The notes below the pieces were generated by a model. The model saw only the letters and a program-made list of their open reading frames with translations, was not told the origin of the DNA and ran no database searches. 64,000 nucleotides of DNA from Pseudomonas sp. C1C7 (lineage in GTDB: Bacteria; Pseudomonadota; Gammaproteobacteria; Pseudomonadales; Pseudomonadaceae). A program made the translations under genes and the position numbers. The first letter of the stretch is position 1, and the number at the start of each line of letters is the position of its first letter. This document shows, piece after piece, positions 35,554-43,401 of this stretch. Location: NCBI RefSeq assembly GCF_013359595.1, contig NZ_JABFMP010000010.1, positions 62,001-126,000 on the forward strand. Reading direction: 5' to 3'.

Positions 35554-36882
35554 TCAGCGATTGGAGCGTCCCGTCATCTCCAGCGCCATGTCGCTGGCGT
35601 AGCTGTCCGTCATGCCGGCGATGAAGTCGATCATGCGCAGGAACGATGCATGCAGCGAACCGTGCGGATCCGGCGCATTGTTGCCCAGCAGATCGAGAAT
35701 CCGCCGGCTCTTGAAGGACGGTGTGCGGCCGTTGTGTTGTTCCACCGCCGCACCACAGAACGCATTGAGCAATATTTCCAGGGTGGTGTAGGCGCCGATT
35801 TCGTGCAGGGTCTTGCGTTTGTCCTGGAAGATTTTCTTGCGGGCCATGTCCTTTGCATTGAGCACGCACCGTTTGGCCGGGCCATGCATGTGTTCCACCA
35901 GGTCGCCGGGCAGCGCGCCGGCCAGCAAGGCGTCCTGCTGTTCGACGAAGGCACGGGCCGCGGCATTGGTCAGGTGTTCGATGGCTTTGCCGCGCAGGAT
36001 CGCCAGTTTGCGGCGACGGGAATCCCCGGGGCCGAGCTGGCGATAGGTTTCCGGCAGATCGTCACCCACCAGGTCCAGCAGCAGGGATTCGACTTCGGCG
36101 TATTCGAGCAGCGACATTTCCAGGCCGTCTTCGAGGTCGATCAACGCGTAGCAGATGTCATCGGCGGCCTCCATCAGATACACCAGCGGATGGCGCGCCC
36201 AGCGCTGATCTTCGAGTTGCGGGAGGCCGAGCTTCTGGGCGATCTGTTCGAGCAATGGCAGTTCGCTCTGGTAGCAGCCGAATTTGTGTTTCTTGTAGCC
36301 CAGCGAGTCGGCGTGCCGCGCCGTCCAGGGGTATTTCAGGTAGGTGCCGAGGGTGGCATAGGTCAGCCGGGTGCCACCGTCGAACTGGTGGTACTCCAGC
36401 TGGGTCAGTACCCGAAAGCCCTGAGCATTGCCTTCGAAGTTGAGGAAGTCATTGCGCTCGGCTTCGCTCATCGCATCGAGCCAGCCACGCCCGGCGGCTT
36501 GCTGGAACCAGTGGCGAATCGCATCTTCGCCGGAGTGGCCGAAGGGTGGATTGCCGATGTCATGGGCCAGACAGGCCGACTGCACCACCATCCCCAGATC
36601 GCTGGGATCGCACCACTCGGGCAGGGCGCTGCGGATGGTTTCGCCGACGCGCATGCCCAGGGAGCGGCCAACACAACTGACTTCCAGCGAGTGGGTCAGT
36701 CGGGTGTGGATATGGTCGTTGCTGGAGACCGGATGCACCTGGGTCTTGCGTCCGAGGCGACGGAACGCGCCGGAGAAAATGATGCGGTCATGGTCTTTGT
36801 GAAAGGGGCTGCGGCCAAGTTCCTGCGAGCTGTGCAGTGGCTTTCCGAGGCGTTCGCGGGTAAGCAGGGTATGCCAATCCAA
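35554..36882 (-). CDS. dgt: dGTPase-like deoxynucleotide triphosphohydrolase, 442 aa
   Basis: HD-superfamily enzyme that hydrolyses dGTP or other dNTPs to nucleoside and triphosphate. Metal-binding motifs are [10 protein letters not shown] (about 62-71), [16 protein letters not shown] (about 106-121) and the downstream [14 protein letters not shown]sp. A TTG start at 36882 gives [15 protein letters not shown], the family N-terminus, and has GGAG upstream; a longer frame to 36963 adds non-homologous residues. Two in-frame stop codons end the gene in tandem. It is the type-2 (dgt-like) branch. The use of TTG suggests modest translation. Confidence 0.9.
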   Translation of the reverse strand: MDWHTLLTRERLGKPLHSSQELGRSPFHKDHDRIIFSGAFRRLGRKTQVHPVSSNDHIHTRLTHSLEVSCVGRSLGMRVGETIRSALPEWCDPSDLGMVVQSACLAHDIGNPPFGHSGEDAIRHWFQQAAGRGWLDAMSEAERNDFLNFEGNAQGFRVLTQLEYHQFDGGTRLTYATLGTYLKYPWTARHADSLGYKKHKFGCYQSELPLLEQIAQKLGLPQLEDQRWARHPLVYLMEAADDICYALIDLEDGLEMSLLEYAEVESLLLDLVGDDLPETYRQLGPGDSRRRKLAILRGKAIEHLTNAAARAFVEQQDALLAGALPGDLVEHMHGPAKRCVLNAKDMARKKIFQDKRKTLHEIGAYTTLEILLNAFCGAAVEQHNGRTPSFKSRRILDLLGNNAPDPHGSLHASFLRMIDFIAGMTDSYASDMALEMTGRSNR

Positions 36883-36962
36883 GGCGGGGGCTCTCCGTCG
36901 GGGGCTTGAGTTCCTAGCTTCCCGTTTCAGGCCGGGACCTGCAAGGTTTTCCACAGGCAGCA

Positions 36963-37000
36963 CACGGGATGCCCCTCTGAATAAGGAGGAGCATCCCGTG
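36963..37000. other. Long inverted repeat between the yqjK-like operon and dgt
   Basis: CACGGGATGC / GCATCCCGTG with an inner CCTC/GAGG extension makes a stem of about 16 pairs with one mismatch. It lies 34 bp after the last gene of the membrane trio and about 80 bp before dgt, without a T run on either strand. It could be a terminator of the upstream operon or an RNA-processing hairpin. Confidence 0.5.
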
Positions 37001-37033
37001 GGTTTGGCTGAAAGTCAGCTGAAAAGTGACAGT

Positions 37034-37375
37034 TCAGGGCCTGCGCGAGGAGCCCTGCATCACCAGTTTGATCAACGGGCCCAGGGTTGCGCCGAGGCGA
37101 ACCAGACGGGTCAGACTGCTGGCACCGCCGCTTTTGGCCCCCTTGCCGGTGAGAAAACCCAACAGGGTGACCGCCGCCACGCCCCAAAGTGGAGCGTGCT
37201 TGATGCCCAGGCCTTCGTGCAGGTTTTGCGTCATCCCGCGCATACGGTGCAGGGGTTGCAGCAGTTGCGCGGATTCGTTGCGGATTTCCTGGCGATGCAT
37301 TTCCATGCGCAGGCGGATCAGCGTCTTGCGCATTTCCGTGCGCGAGGCGTTGCGAGGCAGTTCGGGCAGGTTCAT
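37034..37375 (-). CDS. YqjK-like protein of the ElaB/YqjD cluster, 113 aa, function unknown
   Basis: A basic, helical N-terminal half (about 1-55: RKTLIRLRMEMHRQEIRNESAQLLQP) precedes a weakly hydrophobic segment APLWGVAAVTLLGFLTG (about 61-77) and a Gly/Ser/Arg-rich end. I cannot assign a biochemical role. Its start overlaps the stop of the YqjE-like gene by 4 bp (ATGA) and it is the third gene of a minus-strand operon with an ElaB/YqjD-type and a YqjE-type protein, the same grouping as yqjD-yqjE-yqjK in enterobacteria. Confidence 0.7.
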   Translation of the reverse strand: MNLPELPRNASRTEMRKTLIRLRMEMHRQEIRNESAQLLQPLHRMRGMTQNLHEGLGIKHAPLWGVAAVTLLGFLTGKGAKSGGASSLTRLVRLGATLGPLIKLVMQGSSRRP

Positions 37376-37761
37376 GGCAACAGGCGCTCCCGGTCGTTGG
37401 ACAATTCTTCCAGGGTGCCGTGGAAGGGCGAGGATTCATCGAAAATCGCCGCTCTCAGGCGAATCCCGCAGAAAATCGCCGCCAGGGTATAGAAGACGCA
37501 AAGGCCGATGATCGCCTCCATGCGGTAGGTTTCCCAGAACAGGATCACCACCAGGGTCGACAATCCCACCAGCAACAGCAGGGCGAACACCAGGGCCAGG
37601 CCTGCGAACAGCAGCAGGCTGACGGTGCGGGCTTTCTGCTCCTGCAGTTCGATGCCGAACAATTCGACATGACTGTGCAGCAAGCCGAGAACGGCGGCGC
37701 CGAGGCGTCGCGATGAGGAACTGGCGCTCGCCGTGGACGCGCCCAAATCTTCGATTGCCAT
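37372..37761 (-). CDS. YqjE/holin-superfamily membrane protein, 129 aa
   Basis: Two strong transmembrane helices, about residues 47-74 (VSLLLFAGLALVFALLLLVG) and 84-103, follow a helical N-terminus LLHSHVELFGIELQEQKAR typical of the YqjE (phage holin superfamily III) domain. Family members associate with ribosome-tethering YqjD-like proteins in the inner membrane. ATG 37761 (MAIEDLG) is the start used by homology; the upstream frame is open but Arg-rich. Three base pairs separate it from the ElaB/YqjD-type gene and 4 bp overlap with the next gene, a tight operon. Confidence 0.82.
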   Translation of the reverse strand: MAIEDLGASTASASSSSRRLGAAVLGLLHSHVELFGIELQEQKARTVSLLLFAGLALVFALLLLVGLSTLVVILFWETYRMEAIIGLCVFYTLAAIFCGIRLRAAIFDESSPFHGTLEELSNDRERLLP

Positions 37762-37763
37762 GA

Positions 37764-38078
37764 TCAGCGCCGGGTTGCCAGCAGACCGAGAAGGAAACCC
37801 ACGCCGGCGGCGATACCGACCGACTGCCATGGGTTGGCCTGGACGTAATCTTCGGTCGCGGTCACAGCGGCCTGGCCGCGTTCGCGCAACGAATCTTCGG
37901 TCAGCTTCAGGGTTTCCCGTGCCCGCAGCAGGCTGTCATGGATCTGCCCGCGCAATTCGTCGGCCTGGTCACCCGCCAGGGACGCCGTATGTTCAAGCAA
38001 CCGCTCGGTGTCGCTGACCAGTGTCTGAAAATCGTTCATCAGAATTTCTTGAGCAGTCTTTGCCTTGGTGCTGGCCAT
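37764..38078 (-). CDS. ElaB/YqjD-type DUF883 membrane protein, 104 aa
   Basis: Helical protein with a C-terminal transmembrane anchor (about 86-101, SVGIAAGVGFLLGLLATRR) and a preceding glycine zipper. The central helix (about 15-75: LVSDTERLLEHTASLAGDQADELRGQIHD) and the ENPWQ-like YVQANPWQSVG motif are family marks. In E. coli ElaB and YqjD bind ribosomes at the membrane in stationary phase and are RpoS-controlled. ATG 38078 follows GGAGATCACC. First gene of the three-gene operon. Confidence 0.88.
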   Translation of the reverse strand: MASTKAKTAQEILMNDFQTLVSDTERLLEHTASLAGDQADELRGQIHDSLLRARETLKLTEDSLRERGQAAVTATEDYVQANPWQSVGIAAGVGFLLGLLATRR

Positions 38079-38405
38079 TGGTGATCTCCATAAGTGGCGT
38101 CTGAAAGGTTCGAGTATGAGCCCTTCGCGAAGGTTCAGTACAAATGACTGGTACAACTCTTGCTGTGTCGTGGTGCGTCAGCCTGCGGCTCTGCGCTGTT
38201 GCTGGGCATGATTTACGCAAAACCCTGATTGCAGCAACCGCAAACCGGATAGAAAAGCCGGTTGAGGTTGGCCTTGAAGAACCCTTGTGCGCCAAAGCGG
38301 TTCATCGGGCGTGATGCCCTCGATGTCGGGCGTCACAACTTGGTGCATGGATTGCCCGCGCGAACTGCTTTGGTGCTTTTTTCTGCCTTGAGGTCTGCCT
38401 GATCC
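38079..38405 (+). promoter_or_regulatory. Intergenic region with candidate sigma-54 promoter for the ammonium transporter
   Basis: No gene is seen in these 327 bp. TGGTGCATGGATTGCC at 38341-38356 has the GG-N10-GC core of sigma-54 promoters and would give a leader of about 40 nt. An NtrC-like imperfect dyad TGCGCCAAAGCGGTTCA (38288-38304, about 12 of 17 consensus positions) is centred roughly 70 bp upstream of the expected start. A weaker GG-N10-GC match occurs at 38205-38218. Nitrogen control of amt genes is well known; the sites themselves are inferred. Confidence 0.4.
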
Positions 38406-39614
38406 ATGGAAAATCTGCAAAGCGCTGTCGACAGCCTGGTCCATAGCTCCAACACGTTGTTCATTTTGATCGGTGCGGTCATGGTCCTGGCCATGCACGC
38501 CGGTTTTGCCTTCCTTGAAGTTGGCACGGTGCGCCAGAAAAACCAGGTCAACGCGCTGTCGAAGATCCTCAGCGACTTCGCCGTTTCGACCCTGGCCTAC
38601 TTCTTTATAGGCTATTGGATTTCCTATGGGGTGACCTTCATGCAACCGGCGGCGGCGCTCAACGTCGATCACGGTTACGGGCTGGTGAAGTTTTTCTTCC
38701 TGCTGACCTTTGCCGCGGCCATCCCGGCGATCATTTCCGGCGGCATCGCCGAACGCGCACGCTTCGTTCCGCAGCTGTGCGCGACGGCACTGATCGTGGC
38801 GTTCATCTATCCCTTCTTCGAAGGCATGGTCTGGAACGGCAACTTCGGCCTGCAAGCCTGGTTGCTCGAGCGTTTCGGCGCGGGTTTCCATGACTTCGCC
38901 GGCTCCGTGGTGGTGCACGCCATGGGCGGCTGGCTGGCGCTGGCGGCGGTGTTGCTGCTCGGGCCGCGTAACGGTCGCTACCGCGAAGGGCGCCTGGTGG
39001 CGTTCGCACCGTCGAGCATTCCGTTTCTGGCGCTGGGCTCGTGGATCCTGATCGTCGGCTGGTTCGGCTTCAACGTAATGAGCGCGCAGACCCTGCAAGG
39101 CGTCAGCGGGTTGGTGGCGGTGAACTCGTTGATGGCGATGGTCGGCGGTACAATGGCCGCGTTGATCGTCGGGCGCAATGACCCGGGCTTCCTGCACAAC
39201 GGTCCGCTGGCCGGGCTGGTGGCGATCTGTGCCGGCTCCGATCTGATGCATCCGGTGGGCGCGCTGGTCACCGGGGCGATCGCCGGGGCGTTGTTCGTCT
39301 GGTGCTTTACCGCGGCTCAAAGCAAATGGCACCTCGATGATGTGCTGGGTGTCTGGCCGTTGCATGGTCTGTGCGGTGTGTGGGGCGGCATCGCCTGCGG
39401 CATCTTCGGTCAGAGCGCACTGGGCGGGTTGGGCGGAGTCAGCCTGATCAGCCAGTTGATCGGCACGGCATTGGGCGTGGTGGTGGCATTCGTCGGCGGC
39501 TATGCGGTGTATGGCGCGATCAAGGCCTTCCACGGCCTGCGCCTGAGCCAGGAAGAAGAGTATTACGGCGCGGACCTGTCGATTCACAAGATCGGTGCGG
39601 TCAACCAGGAGTGA
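38406..39614 (+). CDS. Ammonium transporter (Amt family), 402 aa
   Basis: Inner-membrane ammonium channel with about eleven transmembrane helices. The twin His of the pore are visible in FAGSVVVHAMGGW (His near 167) and VWPLHGLCGVWGG (His near 320), and the family signature DFAGSVVVHAMGG is intact. There is no signal peptide, consistent with short Amt variants. Length 402 is typical. Unusually for the family, no glnK lies next to it, so it is likely a secondary Amt rather than the glnK-amtB copy. The C-terminal tail with EEEYYGADLSIHKIG is the conserved GlnK-contact region. Confidence 0.9.
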   Translation: MENLQSAVDSLVHSSNTLFILIGAVMVLAMHAGFAFLEVGTVRQKNQVNALSKILSDFAVSTLAYFFIGYWISYGVTFMQPAAALNVDHGYGLVKFFFLLTFAAAIPAIISGGIAERARFVPQLCATALIVAFIYPFFEGMVWNGNFGLQAWLLERFGAGFHDFAGSVVVHAMGGWLALAAVLLLGPRNGRYREGRLVAFAPSSIPFLALGSWILIVGWFGFNVMSAQTLQGVSGLVAVNSLMAMVGGTMAALIVGRNDPGFLHNGPLAGLVAICAGSDLMHPVGALVTGAIAGALFVWCFTAAQSKWHLDDVLGVWPLHGLCGVWGGIACGIFGQSALGGLGGVSLISQLIGTALGVVVAFVGGYAVYGAIKAFHGLRLSQEEEYYGADLSIHKIGAVNQE

Positions 39615-39690
39615 TCTGCGCCGGTCGGGCGCTCGACGACTTTTCGGGGCGGGCCTAGAATAGTCACTTCATTTTTGTGGTTGAGCGCTC

Positions 39691-39927
39691 ATGCCTCCTG
39701 AATGTCAGCTGTTCGGCACCCTGGGGTGCCACCTCTGTGAAGTGGCCGAAGCCCTGCTGATGGAGTTCGTCGAGCGCGGCCTGCTGGTGGAACTGGTGGA
39801 CATCGCCGACGATGAAACCTGGTTCCAGGCCTATAGCCTGCGGATTCCGGTTTTGCGACGGATCGATACCGGGGCGGAGTTGGGCTGGCCGTTCGGCTCC
39901 GACGATGTGGTGGATTTTCTGCGTTAG
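39691..39927 (+). CDS. Glutaredoxin-like protein (DUF836), 78 aa
   Basis: Small thioredoxin-fold protein. The CxxC-type site is CHLC (13-16) in FGTLGCHLCEVAEALL, followed by the RIPVLRR cis-proline region (about 50-56) and GWPFGSDDVVDFL end. The DUF836 family is a glutaredoxin branch without known substrate. Start at ATG 39691; a weak ribosome site precedes it. It lies 76 bp downstream of the transporter on the same strand and may be read through from it. Confidence 0.85.
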   Translation: MPPECQLFGTLGCHLCEVAEALLMEFVERGLLVELVDIADDETWFQAYSLRIPVLRRIDTGAELGWPFGSDDVVDFLR

Positions 39928-40089
39928 CCTTTCTTGACGACCGCTCCGCCGGTCGAACTCTACGCTTCATCCTATTGGCTTAAACGGTGCGATTCGGATA
40001 CTGTATGCGCATACAGTTATTCGGATTGCGCGCTGCTGTTCCTGGATTCAGGGGTGAGCGGGGCGGTCCGGGCGTGAGAGGGATGAATC

Positions 40090-40407
40090 GTGGTCAATGT
40101 CGAACAGTTGAAGAGCAGCGTGAACCGGATGTCGGTGGACGTCGTCCGCGAGGCGGTGCTCGAATTGCGCCTGGACGGGCTGGTCACCGAAGGCAAGACG
40201 CCTTTCAACAAACTGCATTTCAATACCTGTTTCGCGGAAATCGAAGCCTTGTTCCAGCGTGCCGGCTATCACCGCCAGCTGGACGTCGTGGGTTATCAGG
40301 GCTTGTTGTACGCCCTGTATGACCCGGTACGCTGGGAGGCGGTCGATGTCCTGCGCTGGCTCAAGGAGTACACCGAGGCCGCGGCGCGCACACCGATACC
40401 AGCCTGA
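40090..40407 (+). CDS. Conserved hypothetical protein, 105 aa
   Basis: No family recognised with confidence. The product is a compact alpha/beta sequence with a helical start (VEQLKSSVNRMSVDVVREAVLELRLDG), a central basic turn and an aromatic-rich second half (YHRQLDVVGYQGLLYALYDPVRWEAVDVLRWLKEY). There is no signal peptide or membrane segment. It starts with GTG at 40090 with GAGAGG ahead. It precedes a pseudouridine synthase gene with a 67-bp gap, so cotranscription is possible. Confidence 0.7.
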   Translation: MVNVEQLKSSVNRMSVDVVREAVLELRLDGLVTEGKTPFNKLHFNTCFAEIEALFQRAGYHRQLDVVGYQGLLYALYDPVRWEAVDVLRWLKEYTEAAARTPIPA

Positions 40408-40474
40408 TTCTTCGCTAGGTTCGTGCGCAGCGCTGTTGGATAATGCCGCTCTGCCTGAGATCCAGAGTTTTCAA

Positions 40475-41365
40475 ATGTCCAGTTCATCTTTTTCCGCCGC
40501 ACACAGCCAGGCCAGCACACTCTGCTTGCCGCCTGGTTCGTGGCAGACCGTTTTCGATTGCCTGTGCGAGCACTTCAGCGCCATCGGTCGTGAACAGTGG
40601 CTGGACCGTTTCGCCCGGGGCCGCGTGCTGGACGCACAGGGTGCTCCCATTCCGCTGGACCTGCCGTACAAGCAGGGCCTGCGCATCCATTATTTTCGCG
40701 AAGTACCGGACGAGAAACCGATCCCGGTGGTCGAATCGATCCTGTATGCGGACGAGCATCTGGTGGTGGCGGACAAACCGCATTTTCTGCCCGTGACGCC
40801 TTCGGGTGGCTATGTCGAACAGACATTGCTCAGACGCCTGATCCGTCGCCTGGACAACCCGCATCTTGTGCCGCTGCATCGCATCGACCGGCATACGGCC
40901 GGGCTGGTGCTGTTTTCCGCCAATCCTCAAACTCGCTCGGCGTATCAGTCGCTGTTCCCCACCCGGCAAATCGAAAAGCGCTACGAAGCCATCGCCCCGG
41001 CACTGCCTGAGCTTTCATTTCCCCTGGTGCATAAAAGCCGAATGATCAACGGCGAGCCGTTCTTTCGCATGCAGGAAGGGCCGGGCACGCCGAATACCGA
41101 AACCCTGGTCGAGGTCAAAGAGCGCAACGGAGAGCTCTGGCGCTATGCGCTTTCCCCGGTCACGGGCAAACAGCATCAGCTGCGAGTCCACATGACCGCG
41201 TTGGGCGCGAGCATCTGCAACGACCCGTTTTATCCACAGGTGCTCAAGGATGCGCAGGACGACTACGCTAATCCCTTGAAGCTGTTGGCCCAGGGATTGA
41301 CGTTCGTGGATCCGGTCACGGGGCAGCAGAGAACCTTCGAGAGTGAGATCACCCTGCAGTGGTAA
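40475..41365 (+). CDS. RluA-family pseudouridine synthase, 296 aa
   Basis: Isomerises uridine to pseudouridine in rRNA or tRNA. The catalytic Asp is in LHRIDRHTAGLVLFS (D at about 135), where the usual HRLDxxTSG reads HRIDRHTAG; the KRYEAIAP segment and QLRVHMTALG (about 241-250) are also family motifs. An S4-like N-terminal region (about 40-72, EQWLDRFARGRVLDAQG) is present. Closest in form to the RluA group acting on both 23S and tRNA sites, but the target base cannot be told. The start ATG 40475 is chosen since the upstream frame overlaps the previous gene. Confidence 0.88.
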   Translation: MSSSSFSAAHSQASTLCLPPGSWQTVFDCLCEHFSAIGREQWLDRFARGRVLDAQGAPIPLDLPYKQGLRIHYFREVPDEKPIPVVESILYADEHLVVADKPHFLPVTPSGGYVEQTLLRRLIRRLDNPHLVPLHRIDRHTAGLVLFSANPQTRSAYQSLFPTRQIEKRYEAIAPALPELSFPLVHKSRMINGEPFFRMQEGPGTPNTETLVEVKERNGELWRYALSPVTGKQHQLRVHMTALGASICNDPFYPQVLKDAQDDYANPLKLLAQGLTFVDPVTGQQRTFESEITLQW

Positions 41366-41522
41366 TCCAGGGCGATCCGGCTCATGCGAAGTTCGAATAA
41401 ATCGAATTTATGATCAGCTTTGCAGTCTTTTGAACAGGCCCCCTGAGGGTGGTGTTCAAAGCACTCGGGACAGCCGCCAGATCGTCCGGCGGCTCCGAGA
41501 CCTTCCATGCAAGGAGATACCC
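41366..41522. other. Intergenic hairpin TTTGAACA / TGTTCAAA
   Basis: Between the pseudouridine synthase and the small secreted protein there is a stem TTTGAACA (41429-41436) / TGTTCAAA (41453-41460) with a GC-rich inner CCCCC..GGGTGG part. It may terminate the upstream gene or structure the leader of the downstream one. Confidence 0.35.
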
Positions 41523-41804
41523 ATGAAACGTACCGTTTTCACTGGAATGTTCATTTGCGCTGCAATATTGGCCTCTCCCGTCCATGCCTCTTCGGACCAT
41601 GACCTTTGCACGATCAAGCTGCAGGAACTCAAGGACAAGGTAACCACCCTGCCGGCGACCTCTGAAAACACCACCATGGAAGTCAAACGCATGCAGGCCA
41701 GCGCGGAAGCGGCCAATGCCGCGAACGACGACAAGAAATGCATCACCGAAGCCACCCAGGCGATCACCCGCGTGGACAAGCTGGCGAAAGAACCGAACCC
41801 TTGA
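41523..41804 (+). CDS. Small periplasmic protein, 93 aa, function unknown
   Basis: Signal peptide of about 22 residues (MKRTVFTGMFICAAILASPVHA, cleaved before SSDHD) followed by a highly helical, polar mature domain with two cysteines (CTIKLQELKD and KKCITEATQ), probably disulfide-bonded. Similar short proteins occur across pseudomonads without known role. AAGGAG precedes the ATG. It ends at a bidirectional hairpin shared with the lipoprotein gene on the other strand. Confidence 0.75.
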   Translation: MKRTVFTGMFICAAILASPVHASSDHDLCTIKLQELKDKVTTLPATSENTTMEVKRMQASAEAANAANDDKKCITEATQAITRVDKLAKEPNP

Positions 41805-41824
41805 TTGGCGTCCGCCAGAAAAGC

Positions 41825-41850
41825 AAATGCCCCGACAAGTCGGGGCATTT
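41825..41850. terminator. Bidirectional intrinsic terminator
   Basis: AAATGCCCCGAC-AA-GTCGGGGCATTT, a perfect 12-bp stem with a two-base loop, placed between two convergent genes; followed by TTCG and preceded by A residues so it can act in both directions. Confidence 0.8.
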
Positions 41851-41875
41851 TCGTATCCGGTAGTCGCCGCGCGGA

Positions 41876-42097
41876 TTACAACTCTTTAACGGTGCGAACC
41901 TGATCCTTGTTGATGCGGGTCTGCTTGCCGTCCAGTTGTTCGAATTCGTAGAAGCCCGAATCCTTGTCATAGCTAGGCGTGTCGACGGCCTGGATCTCGC
42001 GGCCGTCATTCAGAGTGATCACTGCAGGCGACGAGCAACCGGCGAGGGTAGCGAGGCCCAGAGCGAGCATGAAAGTGGCCAGGGTCCGTTGAGTCAT
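41876..42097 (-). CDS. YgdI/YgdR-family lipoprotein (DUF903), 73 aa
   Basis: Outer-membrane-type lipoprotein: signal sequence LATFMLALGLATLAGC with lipobox LAGC (Cys at about 21) followed by SSP, so likely exported by Lol to the outer membrane. The mature part, VITLNDGREIQAVDTPSYDKDSGFYEFEQLDGKQTRINKDQV, is the DUF903 small SH3-like barrel. Its role is unknown; homologues are among abundant small lipoproteins. Single gene. Confidence 0.85.
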   Translation of the reverse strand: MTQRTLATFMLALGLATLAGCSSPAVITLNDGREIQAVDTPSYDKDSGFYEFEQLDGKQTRINKDQVRTVKEL

Positions 42098-42171
42098 GGT
42101 GTGTCTCCGAAAATGAATACTTGATTACTAAACTTCAGACGTGTGCAGCGCGTGCAAGTTCCTCGGTGCGA

Positions 42172-42771
42172 TCAGTCTGACACAGTGTTGTGGGCGCTTA
42201 ACAGTTCCGGGGTGTTGAGGTTGGCCAGCCGCGGATCGTTGTCGGGGCACTGCAGGGCGGTGGCGCCGAGTTGGCGCATGAGCCGTCCCGGGCTGCGCTC
42301 GCCCTGTTGCCAGGCGCTCTCGACATCATCGCGAAGTGCCACGGGTATGACGCACAGCAAAGGCTCCCAGTGATCGTCATGACGCAGCATCAAGGGCTTG
42401 TCCGGATGAAGGCTGGCGGCTTCGCGCATGCTGGCGATCAGCGCCTCATCGACCCGCGGCACATCGCAGGGCAGGACCAGCATGTGGCTGTGGCGCGCCG
42501 CTTTCAGGCCCGCCCGGATGCCGGCCAGGGGGCCCGGAAAGTCGCCTTCGTCGTCGTGAACCAACTGGTCGGCGTAGGGCGCGTATTTTTCCAGGTTGCG
42601 GTTGCAGGAGATGATCAGGTCATCGCTCAGCGCCCGGGTCTTGCGGTGCAGGTGCGCAATCAGCGGCTCGCCGTGCCATTGCACCAGGCCTTTGTCCTGA
42701 CCGCCCATGCGTTGGCCGCGGCCGCCCGCCAGGAGGAGAATGGAGCAGGGGGGCAAATGATTCGAGGTCAT
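42172..42771 (-). CDS. mobA: MobA, molybdenum cofactor guanylyltransferase, 199 aa
   Basis: Attaches GMP to molybdopterin to make the MGD cofactor. The nucleotide motif [21 protein letters not shown] (about 12-32) is the MobA signature, and [11 protein letters not shown] and LPCDVPRV (about 99-106) with the Mg-binding Asp follow. Length is standard. It is divergent from moaB-moeA, placing three molybdenum cofactor genes together. A few purines precede the ATG. Confidence 0.93.
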   Translation of the reverse strand: MTSNHLPPCSILLLAGGRGQRMGGQDKGLVQWHGEPLIAHLHRKTRALSDDLIISCNRNLEKYAPYADQLVHDDEGDFPGPLAGIRAGLKAARHSHMLVLPCDVPRVDEALIASMREAASLHPDKPLMLRHDDHWEPLLCVIPVALRDDVESAWQQGERSPGRLMRQLGATALQCPDNDPRLANLNTPELLSAHNTVSD

Positions 42772-42861
42772 GGCGGGTTTCCATTAAGCAGGGTGGGGCG
42801 GCGAGAAAATGGGGCGCTGTGATATAACACCGGGCTGTTTCTCCTACAACTGGATGAGCCT

Positions 42862-43401
42862 ATGACTACCAAGGCTGAAGTACCTTTCGCACCGCTCAAC
42901 ATCGCGGTTCTGACGGTCAGCGACACCCGAACCCTGGAAACCGATACCTCAGGCCAGGTCTTCGTCGACCGCTTGACCGCCGCCGGCCACAACCTGGCTT
43001 CCCGGGTCCTGCTCAAAGATGATCTTTATAAAATCCGTGCGCAAGTCGCCAACTGGATTGCCGACGACGTCGTCCAGGTGGTGTTGATCACCGGCGGCAC
43101 CGGCTTCACCGGACGCGACAGCACGCCGGAAGCGGTGGCCTGTCTGCTCGACAAGCAGGTGGACGGTTTCGGTGAGCTGTTCCGGCAGATCTCGGTCGCC
43201 GACATCGGCACCTCGACCGTTCAATCCCGCGCGCTGGCAGGTTTGGCCAATGGCACGCTGGTCTGCTGCCTGCCGGGCTCGACGAACGCCGTACGCACCG
43301 GGTGGGACGGCATCCTCGCCGAACAGCTGGATTCGCGTCATCGCCCGTGCAATTTCGTTCCTCATCTGAAACAGGCGGCTCCCTGTGAATCCCGCGGGTA
43401 A
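42862..43401 (+). CDS. moaB: MoaB, molybdopterin adenylyltransferase-like, 179 aa
   Basis: MogA/MoaB fold protein that adenylylates molybdopterin before metal insertion. The key motif GGTGFTGRDSTPEA (about 78-91) and PGSTNAVRTGWDGI (about 142-155) are intact. Length 179 is typical. The stop overlaps the moeA start codon by 17 bp in a different frame, so the two are coupled. Divergent from mobA with 90 bp between. Confidence 0.92.
   Translation: MTTKAEVPFAPLNIAVLTVSDTRTLETDTSGQVFVDRLTAAGHNLASRVLLKDDLYKIRAQVANWIADDVVQVVLITGGTGFTGRDSTPEAVACLLDKQVDGFGELFRQISVADIGTSTVQSRALAGLANGTLVCCLPGSTNAVRTGWDGILAEQLDSRHRPCNFVPHLKQAAPCESRG

Noticed and set aside
36883..38078. Prophage remnant suggested by the holin-superfamily protein
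   Set aside because: The gene belongs to the conserved YqjD-YqjE-YqjK type operon and no other phage genes are near.
38205..38218. Second GG-N10-GC match upstream of the ammonium transporter
   Set aside because: It is about 190 bp from the start and matches the sigma-54 consensus less well than the site at 38341.
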